Source: Mermis nigrescens (lineage: Eukaryota; Nematoda; Enoplea; Mermithida; Mermithidae). Taken from it: 64,000 nt of DNA. The DNA lies in NCBI GenBank assembly GCA_036768485.1, contig JAVLUZ010000543.1:62001-126000 (forward strand), read 5' to 3'. How positions within the stretch are numbered: the stretch's first letter is position 1; each line of letters starts with the position of its first letter. The position numbers were made by a program, and so were the translations under genes. Positions 12,265-23,937 of this stretch are shown one piece after another. The notes beneath the pieces are model-generated. The model was not told the DNA's origin. It made no database searches and saw nothing but the letters and a program-made list of their open reading frames with translations.

Positions 12265-12700
12265 CCCAATTAAACGTTTCTCAATCCAGCCAATGCACCC
12301 CATTCTGTTTTCTGAGCCTATGCAACATTAACTCATGGACACCATGGGCCTTTGCCTGATGCCCATGGGAATGTCCATATCATTGTTTTTATTGACTGTT
12401 TGACAAAATGGGTCAAAACTGCTGCACTTTTAAATATCTGAGTATTCACCATAGCTGAATGCTTTTCAGAAAAGATGATCATGAGGTTTGGAGTCCACAA
12501 AGTAGTGCAGTCATACCATGAATTCGGATTTGTGGTAGCTGTGTTGAAAGAAGTTTGTGAACTGTATAAACTATGTCATATAACATTGACCTTGTAGTGT
12601 CCACAAATTAACGGTCTTGTTGAAAGATTCAACCAAATTTTCAGATCATGCTGGCCACAACAGTTGAAAACCACATACATCTTTAAAATTTGCAAAGAAA
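12265..12700 (+). pseudogene. Ty3/gypsy integrase core fragment
   Basis: The + strand carries the DDE-integrase core of a Ty3/gypsy-type retrotransposon in broken frames. In order there is an 'MGPLPDAHGN' stretch (frameshifted), 'VHIIVFIDCLTKWVKT' with the first catalytic Asp at 12394-12396, 'RFGVHKVVQSYHEFGF' where the second Asp region (usually SDxGxxF) is lost, and 'CPQINGLVERFNQIF' with the catalytic Glu at 12622-12624. Stops interrupt it. No LTRs, RT or gag were found nearby, so it is a dead fragment. The same family may account for 22935-23060. Confidence 0.75.
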
Positions 12701-13284
12701 TATTCATAAAAATGACGTAAAACAACATTTCATGGGTTTAAGTATATTAACTCTTAATGGCTTGGTTTCTTGTCATTTTTTGTCATGTGCTTAGTTGAAT
12801 AGTGCAGGGGTTGTGTTCTGCAATTTTGGAGGTTTTAAAAAGAATTCATTGAAAATTGAAATAAATGTTTTCCTCCACATGTAATTATAATGTTATTTTG
12901 GCACCTTTTTATGGTCCATGGCACTTTTTGGCACTTTTTGCTCTTGGAACAATCTATGGCATTTTTGAGGTTTTTCAGCACTTTTTCTTGTTTTAATGTT
13001 CAAGTCATTATTTGACATCAAATATAATGGTATAATTTTCAAAGGAATCAATTATTGTAACTTGCATAATTTCTCTTATGGATGAATACTTTGCAAGTTC
13101 AATCAGCTTATGGAAATAAAACTAGATGTATGAAATCTTAATTGCTAGTCTTATTCAGAATTCAATGGGCTTTCAAACAATGTATAACATATTACACAGA
13201 TATTTTTGTGTGTACCCCCCCAGCACAAAGTTTTGAGACACCACTGTATGTAAAATTTTTTGATTCAGAGTTATCACTCCCATC
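12701..13284. other. No gene recognised
   Basis: AT-rich sequence after the integrase fragment. There is a short run of repeated 'GGCACTTTTTGG' words at 12900-12990. No ORF or element end is supported. Confidence 0.4.
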
Positions 13285-13555
13285 CACACCTGTGCATGGG
13301 GGGTTTGGGGGTATGCACCCCCCTGAGAAACCAAAATACTCCTATCCAAAAATCAAAATACCCCCCCCCAGAATTCAATTTTTGAAAATTTTTTTACCGT
13401 TTTTTTTTGCAATTTTTTGATGCCAATGGATAGTGCTTGATAAGGAACGTCAAAAAATGGTGTTTTTATTGCCATACCACCATTTTTGAGGCCATTTTTT
13501 AACCTTCCAAAAATTTTGCATCCTGCCCCCAGGATTTTTTTTGCTGCCCACGTAT
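13285..13555 (+). mobile_element. hAT-like MITE, copy B
   Basis: A 271-bp copy starts CACACCTGTGC and ends CCCACGTAT. It is flanked by the 8-mer CTCCCATC at 13277-13284 and 13556-13563. It is about as divergent as the other copies and has no coding capacity. Confidence 0.82.
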
Positions 13556-13589
13556 CTCCCATCCCACTTAGAGCTTCTTCATTCATTTG

Positions 13590-14045
13590 TTCAACTCTCA
13601 TTTTTTAATGCCTGTAAAACATATGCCTGACCCTTGCTGGAATATTGCACTATTATCTGGTTGCCATACAAAAACAGGATATAAAGTGTTGAAAAAGTTT
13701 AGCAATATTTTACAAGATTTCTAAACTTTCCTGACTCGAGGTACAAGGAACAATTGGAATTACTTAAATTAGAATCACTTCTGCCTCAAGTTCACCATGA
13801 TCTGTCCGTAGCCTATAAAGCTTATCATGGCCTCATTATTATTGAATTTTCTGAGCGTTTCACTATTACCAACAGTGTCACTTGTTCAGTAAACACAGTC
13901 AAACTGAAAATACCAATTTCTTGTCTTGATTTGAAAAAGTATTTTTTTTTACAAATAGAATCCCATAAATCTGGAATATTTTACCAGAAGACGTTATAAA
14001 TGCACCAAACTCGTCCTCCTTCAGCAATTGTTTCAAAAATTAGAT
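13590..14045 (+). pseudogene. Non-LTR reverse transcriptase C-terminal fragment (+)
   Basis: The + strand encodes the C-terminal portion typical of Jockey/CR1-like ORF2 proteins: 'PLLEYCTIIWLPY' (near 13635-13675), 'QLELLKLESLLPQVHHDL' with 'YKAYHGLI' (near 13750-13830), and a closing 'WNILPEDVINAPNSSSF' (near 13970-14020) that corresponds to the usual 'WNSLPxxVVxAxSLxxFK' ending. Frames shift several times, so it is inactive. It runs head-on into the next entry, which is the complementary part of a similar protein on the other strand. Confidence 0.7.
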
Positions 14046-14054
14046 TTCCTTTGG

Positions 14055-14770
14055 ATTACATGTGAAATTTTCTAGTTGTGCAATGTCTCCAACTTGGTAA
14101 GGATTCTAGACAACTCATCCGTATTCCACGATAGGTCTAACGTATGTTTTAAAGGCTCTCATCATCAAGTCGGTATTTTTTGAGACAAAGGTTTTGTGTA
14201 TTAGAAATGCAAGTCTAGCAGCTATAGATGCAAAATTTGTACAATGAATGCCAGATGATAAATCATTAGCTACATAAATTAAATACCAAGATCCTTCATG
14301 CAATTGTTGGCATTTTTTAAAATGGATGGACCCTAAATTATAGCTCATTTCCAGATTGCCATATCCAATGTATAATGTACCACATTTTTTGCAGCTAATT
14401 TTCAACTGCCATTTTTTGGCCTAAGAATGCAATGAATCAAGATCAGACTTTAAAAGGATGGCATTTTTGGATTTGTTAAAAATTTTCAGATCATATTACT
14501 ATTTTCAATGCAATTGACTAAATTGTTTATAAAAACCAAAAATAACATCAGACTCAAAACACTTCCTTGAGGAACCCCTAATAATTACTGGTAATGAATG
14601 TGATATATGACCATCAATTTTAACTTGCTGTGATCTGCCCAACAGAAATGATCGAATCCAGTTTAACAAAGCTCCAGAAATTCCTAAATATTCATTTTTA
14701 AAACAGTTTGGAATGAACAACAGAATCAAAGGTTTTACAAAAATCTGCATAAACTATATTAGTGTGATTG
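14055..14770 (-). pseudogene. Non-LTR reverse transcriptase central fragment (-)
   Basis: On the - strand there is 'YGISG'-like 'YLGISGALLNWIRSFLLGR' followed by 'QQVKIDGHISHSLPVI' (about 14580-14690), the RT region around the 'SGVPQGSVLGP' motif (here scrambled), then 'YLIYVANDLSSGIHCTNF' (about 14230-14290) and 'FKTYVRPIVEYG' (about 14115-14150). This matches Jockey/CR1-type ORF2. Frameshifts separate the parts. It ends almost exactly where the + strand fragment begins in protein coordinates, but the overlapping residues differ, so the two come from different copies or very old relatives. Confidence 0.7.
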
Positions 14771-15532
14771 TGATTATCTAAATTCTTAGTCCAAATATTT
14801 TTGTATTTCAATAACTGGGAATCACATGATTTGTTTTTCAATATAATATTGCTGTGTAATGTAATGTTTACTAAATATCAGGCTTAAAAGCTGGCCTACT
14901 ATTAGAGCATGACCAGCGTTATTGTTGTGTAAATGATCAAAAAACATTTACATAATGTTGAGTGGAAATAATGGTGTGGATGTGTGTGTGTGTTTTTTTT
15001 CTTTATTCTAGGAAAGATTTTGCGCTGTGAAGTACCTACACAGGGGAGCGCTGTTGTACAAAACTTGAACAATTGAGGGGTTTTACAAAATAGAAGAAAA
15101 CGAAATAATATGTTTTACAGATCATAAGTAATTAGATCCATTTTCAAGTTCTCACTACTAGCTGATATGGAAGATGTAAAAATTTCACTATTTCCCTACC
15201 AAAAAGAAAAAATTCCCAGTTTATTTCAAATTACTTCCATTAATGAATTTCTATCTATGATTATTTCCCGTAATTCCATAGGAAAGGATATGACTGCTTA
15301 TAATCTGTAGAGTTTACACGTTAATCATGTAAATAAATGTAATAATCACAACTTCACCGCTGAAAATGAGTAAGTATTAAAAGACTGAATCACGAAATCA
15401 ATAAGAAGTAAATTTAAGCACTTTCAGTTAATAGATTAACACTTATTTAAATTTGTTGTATAAAATGCGTTTTATTTCATTTGGTATCCACCTGCAATTA
15501 GTGCGCCTCTTCCATTTTAGATAATTTTTTTG

Positions 15533-18500
15533 TCACTGACGCAAAATTTCTCCACACGTCAATAATTTTATTATTTTTTCTAAATCATTTCTTGTAATCC
15601 AAACGCACGTTTGAGCTATTTGTATAAGCGCATTAATGCCCGTTTTGATCGGTTTATTTGGCGACAAAAATCCAAAAATTTTATTTTCTTTGTCTAACCG
15701 TATATTGATGCGTAGAAACATGTCAGAAAATTTTTGCCAAAAATATTTACGCGCTCACACTCAATAATTGCATGTATATTTGTTTCTTTCTCATTTTGTC
15801 CAAGAGAAAGGCAAAATTTACAATCCAGAGGAACCCCGTTTTTCCATTTTGAGATGGAGTAATGCGTCTGTAATGCATCATTAACAAAACAATAATGAAC
15901 ATCTTTCCCATAACCCTTTATTTGTTTAAAAAAAGAAAATCGCAATAGGACTCAAATTGAACGTTGAAATGCAAAATATTTTTCCATTTTGACAAAAAAC
16001 AATCATAGTTTGGCTTGCAAGCCCGACTAATTATCGTTTTGTATAAAAATTTTGTAGAAACTTTCTTATGTTTGTAAAAATTATCGTACAAACAAACATG
16101 TGTATCGTTTGAGTCAAATTTGTGTTTAACTTCAACGTGCAGTAATTCTTTATAAAAGGGCAGAAAAATTTTTAAATTGATCTCCTTTTGAATTTAGCAA
16201 TTTCACAACCACATATTTTACCATTAAAAAATCAAACCAAGTTTGATCCTCAGATGTACGCAGTCTTGCCAAAAACATGAGTCTTAAAGCTTTGACTTTT
16301 TTCTCGACATTTTCAAATCCTATTCCAGCCAAATTTCTTACAGTTTTGAATGACGTCTTGCTTAATTTTTGGCTTTCTGGCAGGATACCACAAAAATTTT
16401 TTTGTCGCAGTATTTGCCATCTTAGTTATTTTATCAGGCGGCTTGATAAAAGTTGCAACATACCAGAATTTTGAGAAAAAATATGTGTTAATAAATTTCG
16501 CGCATGATTCTAACAAGAACTCACAATGTGGAGAAGAATTAATGAGCTTATGTAATGTATTTTCTACTGGTTTATAGTTTGCCGTCTTGGCAAATCCGGC
16601 CTTATTAAAAATTATTCCGTAAATTTTTAATTCATTAACCAAAAACCGTTTGTATTCTTGAGGGACACCTATATTATCATCCCTTATCACCAAAATTTGC
16701 GTTTTCTCTCCGTTTAACATTGTGTCACTCGCTTTTTGAAAAATTTAGTATGCTTCAAACACTTTTTTTACTGATCTAAAATCTCTCAGTAAAAAATTTG
16801 CGTCATCAGCGTAATTGCTAATTTTCACCTTTTGGTCCAACTATGAGATGCCAACAATGGAATTATTCTTTCTAAGCTTATTACAAAAAACTTTGGCTAC
16901 TAAAACGTATAATATTGGTGATAAAGGACAACCTTGTCTGATGCCCCTTCCAATTCAAAAGAAGAGGGAATAAATCCATTTACCAGTAAAGAAGAATTGA
17001 CTTTACCAGGTTTATAAATCATTTTAATCATGTTTCTAAATTTTTGAGGAAAATTAAAATATTCTAGCGATTGATGCAAGAAAGGCCATTCTATCACATT
17101 GAACGCTGATTTTTGATCCAGAGATATAATTAATCCAGACAATTTTTCATCATTTGTTGCCAAAATGGAAGTATAAACTGTGAAAATTCTGTCTCTTATA
17201 TTTCTGCCGGGTATAGTGCAGGTTTGGGCTTGGTTAACCAAATTTGGCATAAAAAGTTTCATCCTATTATATAAGACTTTTGCAAAAATTTTATAGTCTA
17301 CGTTGAGCAAAGTTATTGGTCTCCAGCTACTACAAAGTGCCCAATCCCTTTTCCCTTTATATATTTGACTAATTATGCCGTAATACATGGAGGCCGGTAA
17401 CTCCTCCCTGGCGCACATGCTGTTGTACAATTTGCATAAAATTGGTACTAAATTTTTTGAAAATTGCTTATAAAATTTGGCAGATATTCCGTCACTTCCG
17501 GGAGATTTTTCCGGCTTATGTTCCTTAATAACCATAAGAACTTCCTCCTCTCTTATCTCCGTTTCTAAAGTTTTGTGATTTTCATCATCAATTAGGAACA
17601 AAGCTCCGCACTTCATAAAATCATTAACCGCTTGCAAATCTACTCCTACTTCGGACATCAGTTCCAAATATTGGGTACTAAATTTGTTTAAAATGTCGTG
17701 TTGATCAAAAATTTCAGTACCGTCCGCTTTCTTAAGACTCGTGATAAGTCTTGAAATAGTGGACAATTTTTGAGACTGTTTTGCTGTTATCATAGTATGC
17801 CTGTCGGAAACAATATTCTGATAATGCGTTTTATGCAACTGAGAATTGATGTCATCCCACTCGCATTGCCTAACTTTTTCAACCTTATCCGCCAGCTCAT
17901 CCTTCAAAAAGGATTATCTGGAAAGATTGCAATTTTTCCTTCAAAAAATTCATAACTTTCTCAAGAAAAAATCGTACTTTTTTCTTATGTAGAGCAACTT
18001 TGATGCTAATTTGCTTCCACTTTTCAGCTATTTGATCTTTCAACATTTTCCATTCATTTGGAATAACACGGCCTGCGGCCAGCATACAAAATTTTTGTAA
18101 AATTTCTAAAATTGCAAGTTTTAACTCCTCATTATGACTTAAAAGTAGTGTGTTCACTTTCCAATATGACGGCCTGGTTTTCAGTGCGGCACAAAATTTG
18201 AAAGAAGCGACTACCACTTTATGTTGCAGAAAACTTACATCAAAAACTTTCTGTTTCACCAAATCTTTTATAAATTTATTGTGCAATAAATTCTATCAAT
18301 GCACAACATACTGCGCTGTGTAAACGTAAAAGTGAATTGTTTTTTGTCATTTTTTGGTTTAAAAATATCGCTCAATCGTAACTTTTGTTTAACTAACGCA
18401 AATTCAGCATGACCCACTTCCACCCGTCTTTGCTTAATGGGGGAACAATTCACCTCCGGATCTTCCACAAAATTGAAATCACCTGCTATGACTATTTCAG

Positions 18501-18936
18501 GGAAAATTTTGTCCTTTCCTAAAATTTGTGTCTTTAATATGTTGAAAAATTGCAATCATTCCTCTCTTTTGGCCGGTGCATAAAGTCCAATGAAAGCAAT
18601 ATCTGCACCTAAAGTTCTTAAATCAAAAGCCAGACATCGCCCGCCAACTTCAAATAATTTATGGACATGTTTTATTTGTGTTGCCTTGTTGATTAAAATC
18701 AATAACCCTGCATAATGTTGCTGAGAAAAGCTGTGAAATATACAAAAATTTATTTCAAAAACATTATTGAAGAAAAGAGCATTGTGTTGCGCGTAAAAAT
18801 GGGTTTTCTGCAATACAACTACAGGAAAACGTTTAATAATTTCAAAAACGTCAATTACTTTTGTTCTCTTACTCTTGAACCCTCCTACATTCAAGGTTAC
18901 TATAAAAAAACTGTTGCCATCATCTTTGCTGCTCAT
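15533..18936 (-). pseudogene. Non-LTR element ORF2: endonuclease-reverse transcriptase
   Basis: The order on the - strand is an apurinic-like endonuclease (EEP) from 18936 ('TLNVGG' start; GDFN motif as 'IAGDFNFVEDP' near 18475; 'IDRIY' near 18300). The RT follows: 'KSPGSDG', 'WRPITLLNVDYKIFAK', 'QAQTCTIPGRNI', 'SLDQKSAFNVIEWPFL' with the first palm Asp, then 'GIRQGCP' near 16935, and the catalytic YADD at 16802-16813. The C-terminal zf-RVT has CX2C...HX4C near 15770-15830. An in-frame stop lies at 18556, and frameshifts occur near 18280, 17900, 16950, 16720 and 15710. Motif order and the zf-RVT fit the Tx1/L1 group. It is inactive. Confidence 0.8.
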
Positions 18937-18986
18937 AGGATGCTAATCTATGAACCCTTCAATGAGAATGATACAAATAAACATTA

Positions 18987-20400
18987 CTAAATAGACGTCC
19001 ATTTGCCGGTAACATTCTCCTCCCCTGGGCTCGTCCATGCCCTTTTTTGCAATTTTTCCAAATCCGACGGATTAGGCAAAGCGCCAATTTCTCCCTGATA
19101 GGTCGGATTGGCCATCATTTTATCCCATAATTCCATCAATAAGGCTTCCATTGGGTTTTTGCAGCGCCATTGTTTTGGGTCCTGAATGTTTTTGTCAGTT
19201 TTTTTTAAACAATGCCCCAAAACAAATCATAGGGGCTCGCTTCAACCAATGTTCTTGGGGAAGAGGCAAACAGGAAATGTCACAGTTTGGGATGTTGGGC
19301 AGATTTTGCTCAATTTGCCTCCAATAATTTTCCCTTCACAAATTCTCGCCATGTCGCCATATCTCCACTCTAGGTCACCTGTTTGCCAAATTGTTTGGCG
19401 TACCGGGCATGAATATTGTTCATTATACGCTTTTGGGCCTGTAAGTCACCTTCCTTTTTGGCCCTTTCCGAGAATAAAAATTGTTCCGTACTATTATATT
19501 TGACGTCACCCACTGTAACGTTGCACTCAAAAAAATTTGATAGAATGTCGCCCTTGCTAAAGAAAGGTAGAAAATTTTTGCTTGCCTTTTTTCCAGCCAG
19601 TTTTGCGAGTCGTTGTTTTGCAAAACAACTTCATCTATCGTTTTGGTTATTTTTTTGGTCGTGCCTAACGTTTGCAGCACAATACCGTCCATGGCATCAT
19701 TTGTCATATTTTTGTATCTTCCCGTCCAGGCTGCAATGTTTGCATAGGTTTTCTTGATCTGGTTTTGCCGTGCTTCTTTGCAATCCTTTGCAAAATGTCT
19801 TTTTCCCATGCAATTCCTGCAAAAAGGGCTTATTTTTGGGTACCATATGGCTATTTTTTTTGCCAATTTGCATGTATTGCTGCTGTTCCATGCAAATCCA
19901 GGTATTTCTATAGAAACATCCTCTTCAACAATTACGGATCTACCACCATTTTGAATATCCGTATCTGAGTAATTAAGCCACCTCAAGTCAGATTTCAGCT
20001 TCAATTTTAGCATATTTTCTATGTAAAATGCAACTTTTTGTTTTTTTCTGTTAATGGTATGCCATATACGTAAACAGTTTTGAACCTTTGAATTGGCCTG
20101 GGATGTTCCATGATACATTTCATATTAAAAATCAATAATCCATTAGCTGTGGCTAATTCTCTTGCCTCTTTCCCACCAAAAACTAAGTTCATAATATTCG
20201 GTGCTGATTTGAAAATGTATAAAGGTTTAATATCCACCAAATTTGACTTCACAATTGATTTAATTATTTCATTGAAATTTTGATCTTCCAATCTATTGCA
20301 TTCCAAATTTAAAAATCCTGAAAAGTTTGTAACATCATATCCTCCCTCTGTCATTTCCATATCAGAATCTATTGGTGAATCACCAATTCCATCCATCATT
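18987..20400 (-). pseudogene. Non-LTR element ORF1 (gag-like, CCHC), frameshifted
   Basis: ORF1 probably starts at the tandem methionines near 20399 (MMDGIGDS). The N-terminal part runs in one frame to about 20030, where a T/A-run frameshift moves it into another frame. The second segment contains a CX2CX4HX4C zinc knuckle (CRNCMGKRHFAKDC) at about 19780-19821, the nucleic-acid-binding motif of ORF1 proteins. A third segment (19220-18987) with 'NPMEALLMELWDKMMANPTY' looks like the C-terminus and ends about 50 bp before ORF2. ORF1 proteins coat element RNA. The shifts prevent translation of an intact product. Confidence 0.7.
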
Positions 20401-20469
20401 TTTTGGTATTCAAGAAGTAGTAAGCAAATATTTTCAATACAAAAAAAGGAATAATACACTGTAGGGTTT

Positions 20470-20547
20470 GCACACACACACACAGTGAATAGCAAAATTT
20501 TATTACCAATAAGAAACAGGTCAAACCAACTGATGTGTGTGTGTGTG
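20470..20547. repeat. (CA)n and (GT)n tracts facing each other
   Basis: A 15-bp CA run (20470-20484) and a 15-bp GT run (20533-20547) lie 48 bp apart in inverted orientation. The second forms the right flank of the non-LTR element. The first may be an older insertion junction or part of the 5' UTR. Confidence 0.75.
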
Positions 20548-21029
20548 AAGGAGTGAAAAATGATTGGAAAAAGCCAAAAAATGTGTTTTTCCAACGCTGC
20601 ACCATATACACATAAATGCAGCCCCTATAATAGTCTATTATATTCATTTCTTTCAATATTTATTGTCATATCTCCACTCCGTATGAGCCCCACTTCCATA
20701 TTAACAGGCCTTTTATTGCTTTTTTACTTTTCTGCACTGGGCGGGCTTGGTACTTTAAAATTTGAAAAATGACATTATTTTTACAGGGCGGCCTTTCATT
20801 TTTCTGAAGAGACTATGCTTTTTGTAATAAAACAAGTTCAGAAACAATTTTTACATCACGATCACGTTCTGTGAGGCAAGAAATCACTACATTGTCTCAC
20901 AATGCCCTACTAGTAAAATGGTAAAATCCCATAGCAAGAAGTTACTTGATTCACCTCTGCTGTATGTGTGGGTGCCTATTTTTCCCAATACACAGCCCTA
21001 GGTCAGCGTGTCTGATTAGACTGAGTCTG

Positions 21030-21225
21030 GGTCATGGGGCCAGTGTGACTGTGCAGAACGCTGTTACCATCCGCCACACAAGTGCAGCTTCCCATTTATC
21101 AACCCCGGAGGGATGAAAGGCTGGGTTGGCCTGCCAAAAAGAACTGCATCAACGTGGATTTGAACCTAGAACCTTGCAATTTGTAGGTTTAACTGTTAAC
21201 CACTTGGAGTCTCTCTGACGTTAAT
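21030..21225 (-). repeat. tRNA-like, SINE-like module
   Basis: On the - strand the segment contains AAGTGGTTAACAG (box-A-like) and GGTTCAAATCC (a good box B, near 21152-21162), separated by tRNA-like spacing. It is followed by a conserved-looking block that reads on the + strand 'CCCATTTATCAACCCCGGAG'. The T-arm does not pair well, so it is a degenerate tRNA-derived repeat rather than a working tRNA. I saw only one copy here. Confidence 0.45.
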
Positions 21226-21235
21226 GCCCTACTGA

Positions 21236-21286
21236 TAGCATTCAACAATTTGGCCTACAGTAGCTAGGCCAAATTATTGAATGCTA
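21236..21286. repeat. Short perfect-looking hairpin
   Basis: TAGCATTCAACAATTTGGCC and GGCCAAATTATTGAATGCTA are inverted with one mismatch around an 11-nt loop. Nothing else marks it as a gene; it could be a minimal MITE or a transcribed hairpin. Confidence 0.7.
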
Positions 21287-22930
21287 CCTGCTTTGTTTGA
21301 CAAACTGCATGTAACTTGATTGTCAAGATTTTTGTACAAAATTTTTTATGGTCTGAGTACTTGGTAGACTTTTGCCTACTTGGTAACCAAATTTGGAGGG
21401 GGCTATTACATTCAGCCCACTTTATACCTTAGTCCTCTCTTAAACATATTTTTAAAAGTGACAAAAACGCGTTAAAAACAGTCTAAAAGTATTTAAAAAT
21501 ATTGTCAAAATGCTTAATTACAAGAAGATCACCTTTTCCTGAATAAAGTTGCGATTTTCCTTAGAAAAATTTATTAAATTTTGCTTATTTTTGGTCAAAT
21601 TCGAAATTTTGTGTTTTGATTCCACTTTCCGGTACAGGGAGTACCCCCAATCCCTCATCTTACAGGTTATATCCTCGACTAATTGCTCATTAATTTTGTC
21701 ATTTGCATTTATTTTATTGTGAACATCAAATTTAATGCATAACAAAAAACAATAAAAACCACTGTATACATTGACATAAAAAAACTGGAGAAATCAGAGG
21801 GATATACTCTGAAATTGACATAAAACAGCACATTTTGGACTTAGGCCTCAACCAGTTGGGCAGGACACAACTCCTGATTTTACCCCACTCCAGTGGGAGT
21901 ACCTGGCTAGCGCATCCCTTCTGGTCAAGGCTTAGTTCTTTTGACAATCATTCATTTTGCAATTTCACATTAAGTACCAACCCCATTGACTTTGCTGTAA
22001 CACTGCAGTGACTGCAAAGCCAAGGAGTAGACAAACTATTCAAACCAAGAATCTTAAACAATTCAGTTAATTGACAAGACTATCTTAAGTGGAATTTTCA
22101 CCAAATAAAATTCAAATTCAAACTTTGCACATACTGTCACACTACGGATTTTAAAACAAATTAAATACCAATCAATCAATTATATAGAAATCAAAATTTT
22201 GGTAAAATGCTTTTTTATGTATAAAAAACATTTTTCCAAAAACGAGCATGCTTCTTCTGACGTTGGCAAGGCAATTTGTGGAATTCTACCTATAATAAAA
22301 AAGCAACTACAAGATGTTTTGGAGTGAAGTACAAAATTTTTAAAATTACAAGGAAATTCTGTTTTCTCTGCAATTAAATCATTTCTATAGTTCTGCAAAA
22401 AAATATTGTAGAAATACAATATATGTTTTAGTTCTACAATATTTTTGGAGATTCTGTTTTCTCTGCAATTTAGTCATTATTAATTGTAGAACTATATCGG
22501 ATATGAACTACAGAAAATTTGTTGAACACTAAGAACAACTCTTCAAAATTAAAAAGGAGGATATTCAGCTCTTCTTTCCAATGTAGACTGTTGCATATAT
22601 TCTACATACATTAGTTTTCTATTTGCATGATTAAAAATACTAAAGCAACCAATAAATTCTCTTTAGAAATAATGTAATTTATTCATTATTCATAGAGTAA
22701 TATCACTTACTGTTCTGTGGATGTATCCGTCATCTCCCATATAATAAATGATGATATATGATTTGCTATTTCCCAATTGACAAATGACTCGAGATATAAA
22801 AGTAGCCATGCTCTGCCAACCTGGTAAAAGTTCATATAGAACTAAATTCTCTGATAAAAGGGCATTCAGGTAAGTTTGAGGTTATATAGCATGTAACTAA
22901 GTAGCAGTAGGCCAGGTAACCTGTTATATA
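21287..22930. other. No gene recognised
   Basis: AT-rich sequence with short spurious frames on both strands. I see no domain, element end or long repeat. A local repeat of 'GGAAATTCTGTTTTCTCTGCAATT'-type wording occurs at 22350-22378 and 22448-22472. Confidence 0.4.
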
Positions 22931-23065
22931 GGGCTTTATCCCATCTTTCCTATTCCTCTTGTACACATGTAGCTAACAGTGTACTAAAAGTACAGTCAAA
23001 TCTTTCCACAAGACCGTTGCTTAGCAGACAGTATGGCAAACATGTGATGTGGCAGATGTTGTATA
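22930..23065 (-). pseudogene. Integrase C-terminal scrap (Ty3/gypsy-like)
   Basis: The - strand encodes 'NGLVERFDCTFSTLLATCVQ', matching the 'NGxVERFNRTLxxML' block around the catalytic Glu of Ty3/gypsy integrases. Only about 40 residues remain; the 5-kb repeat begins immediately to the right at about 23066. Polinton integrases have a related motif, so that origin is possible too. Confidence 0.6.
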
Positions 23066-23663
23066 TTTGATAGAACAAAGTTAATTTGATAGGATAGTAT
23101 GGACAAATATATTGTATAATTTTCAAACTAGAGCTTTTATTCTCCAATCCAATTTCATAATTTTTGATAGAGAACCAAAAAATATACTAATTGTACATGC
23201 ATTCCTTCAATATCGCACTTTTGCTACTATTTGTCAAAAATCACATGCTGCAGCCATTTTCAATAGTAGTGGCTTGTAATTTGGGTGTGATAAGTAGTTG
23301 CCCTTTGGCAGCTTCATAGATAATTATTTGATGCCACAAAATACTGAGCAATTGCAAATTGAGCAACTATGACAATTCAATCAGGCATTTAGGAATATCA
23401 AATGGAATAGCCATCCTGAAATAATCTAATAGGTTAAAGAGTCATTCTTATTTATAGAGATTCATAATGATTAGAGAGAGGGGGATTTAGAATTTCAATC
23501 TGTGACTGCTAAAATGGACAAATGATGTTTTGCATACAGTGGGCTTCCTATATTTATAGGGCAACAATTTTTTCCATTCTCCTTCCCATGATGCAATAAA
23601 TTTGCATGGCAGCATAGGAATAACATCACCTCACTCTTTGCAAAGATAGTTATAGCGACTCAC

Positions 23664-23937
23664 CACACCTGGGCGTGGGGGGGTTTGGGGAGGGGGTATG
23701 CACCCCCCAGAAACCAAAATACCCCCCAGAAATCAAAATACCCCCCCCCCCACCCAGAATTCAATTTTTGGAGATTCTTTTTCATTTTTTCGCAATTTTT
23801 TGATGCCAATGGATAGTGCTTGATGAGAAACGTCGAAAAATGGTGTTTTTATCGCCATACCACCATTTTTAAGGCCATTTTTCAACCTTCAAAAAAACTT
23901 GCACCCCTCCTCAGAATTTTCTTGCTGCCCACGTATG
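23664..23937 (+). mobile_element. hAT-like MITE, copy C
   Basis: A 274-bp copy runs from CACACCTGGGCGTGG to GCCCACGTATG inside repeat copy 2. Flanks GCGACTCAC and GCGCTCACC are an approximate duplication, and the empty site is preserved in copy 1 near 2430 (GGGCTCACC). Confidence 0.8.

Larger units (their letters stand above)
14979..20546 (-). mobile_element. Tx1/L1-type non-LTR retrotransposon, near full length, in (GT)n
   Basis: A 5.5-kb element on the - strand has ORF1 with a zinc knuckle, and ORF2 with endonuclease, reverse transcriptase and a C-terminal zinc-binding motif (see the next entries). Its 3' end is marked by a T run at 14993-15000 (poly-A on the - strand). Both ends abut GATGTGTGTGTGTGT (14979-14993 and 20532-20546), a candidate 15-bp target duplication in a GT microsatellite. 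Some Tx1-clade lineages are known to target microsatellites. An internal (CA)n at 20470-20484 lies in the presumed 5' UTR. Multiple frameshifts mean it is dead. Confidence 0.78.
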
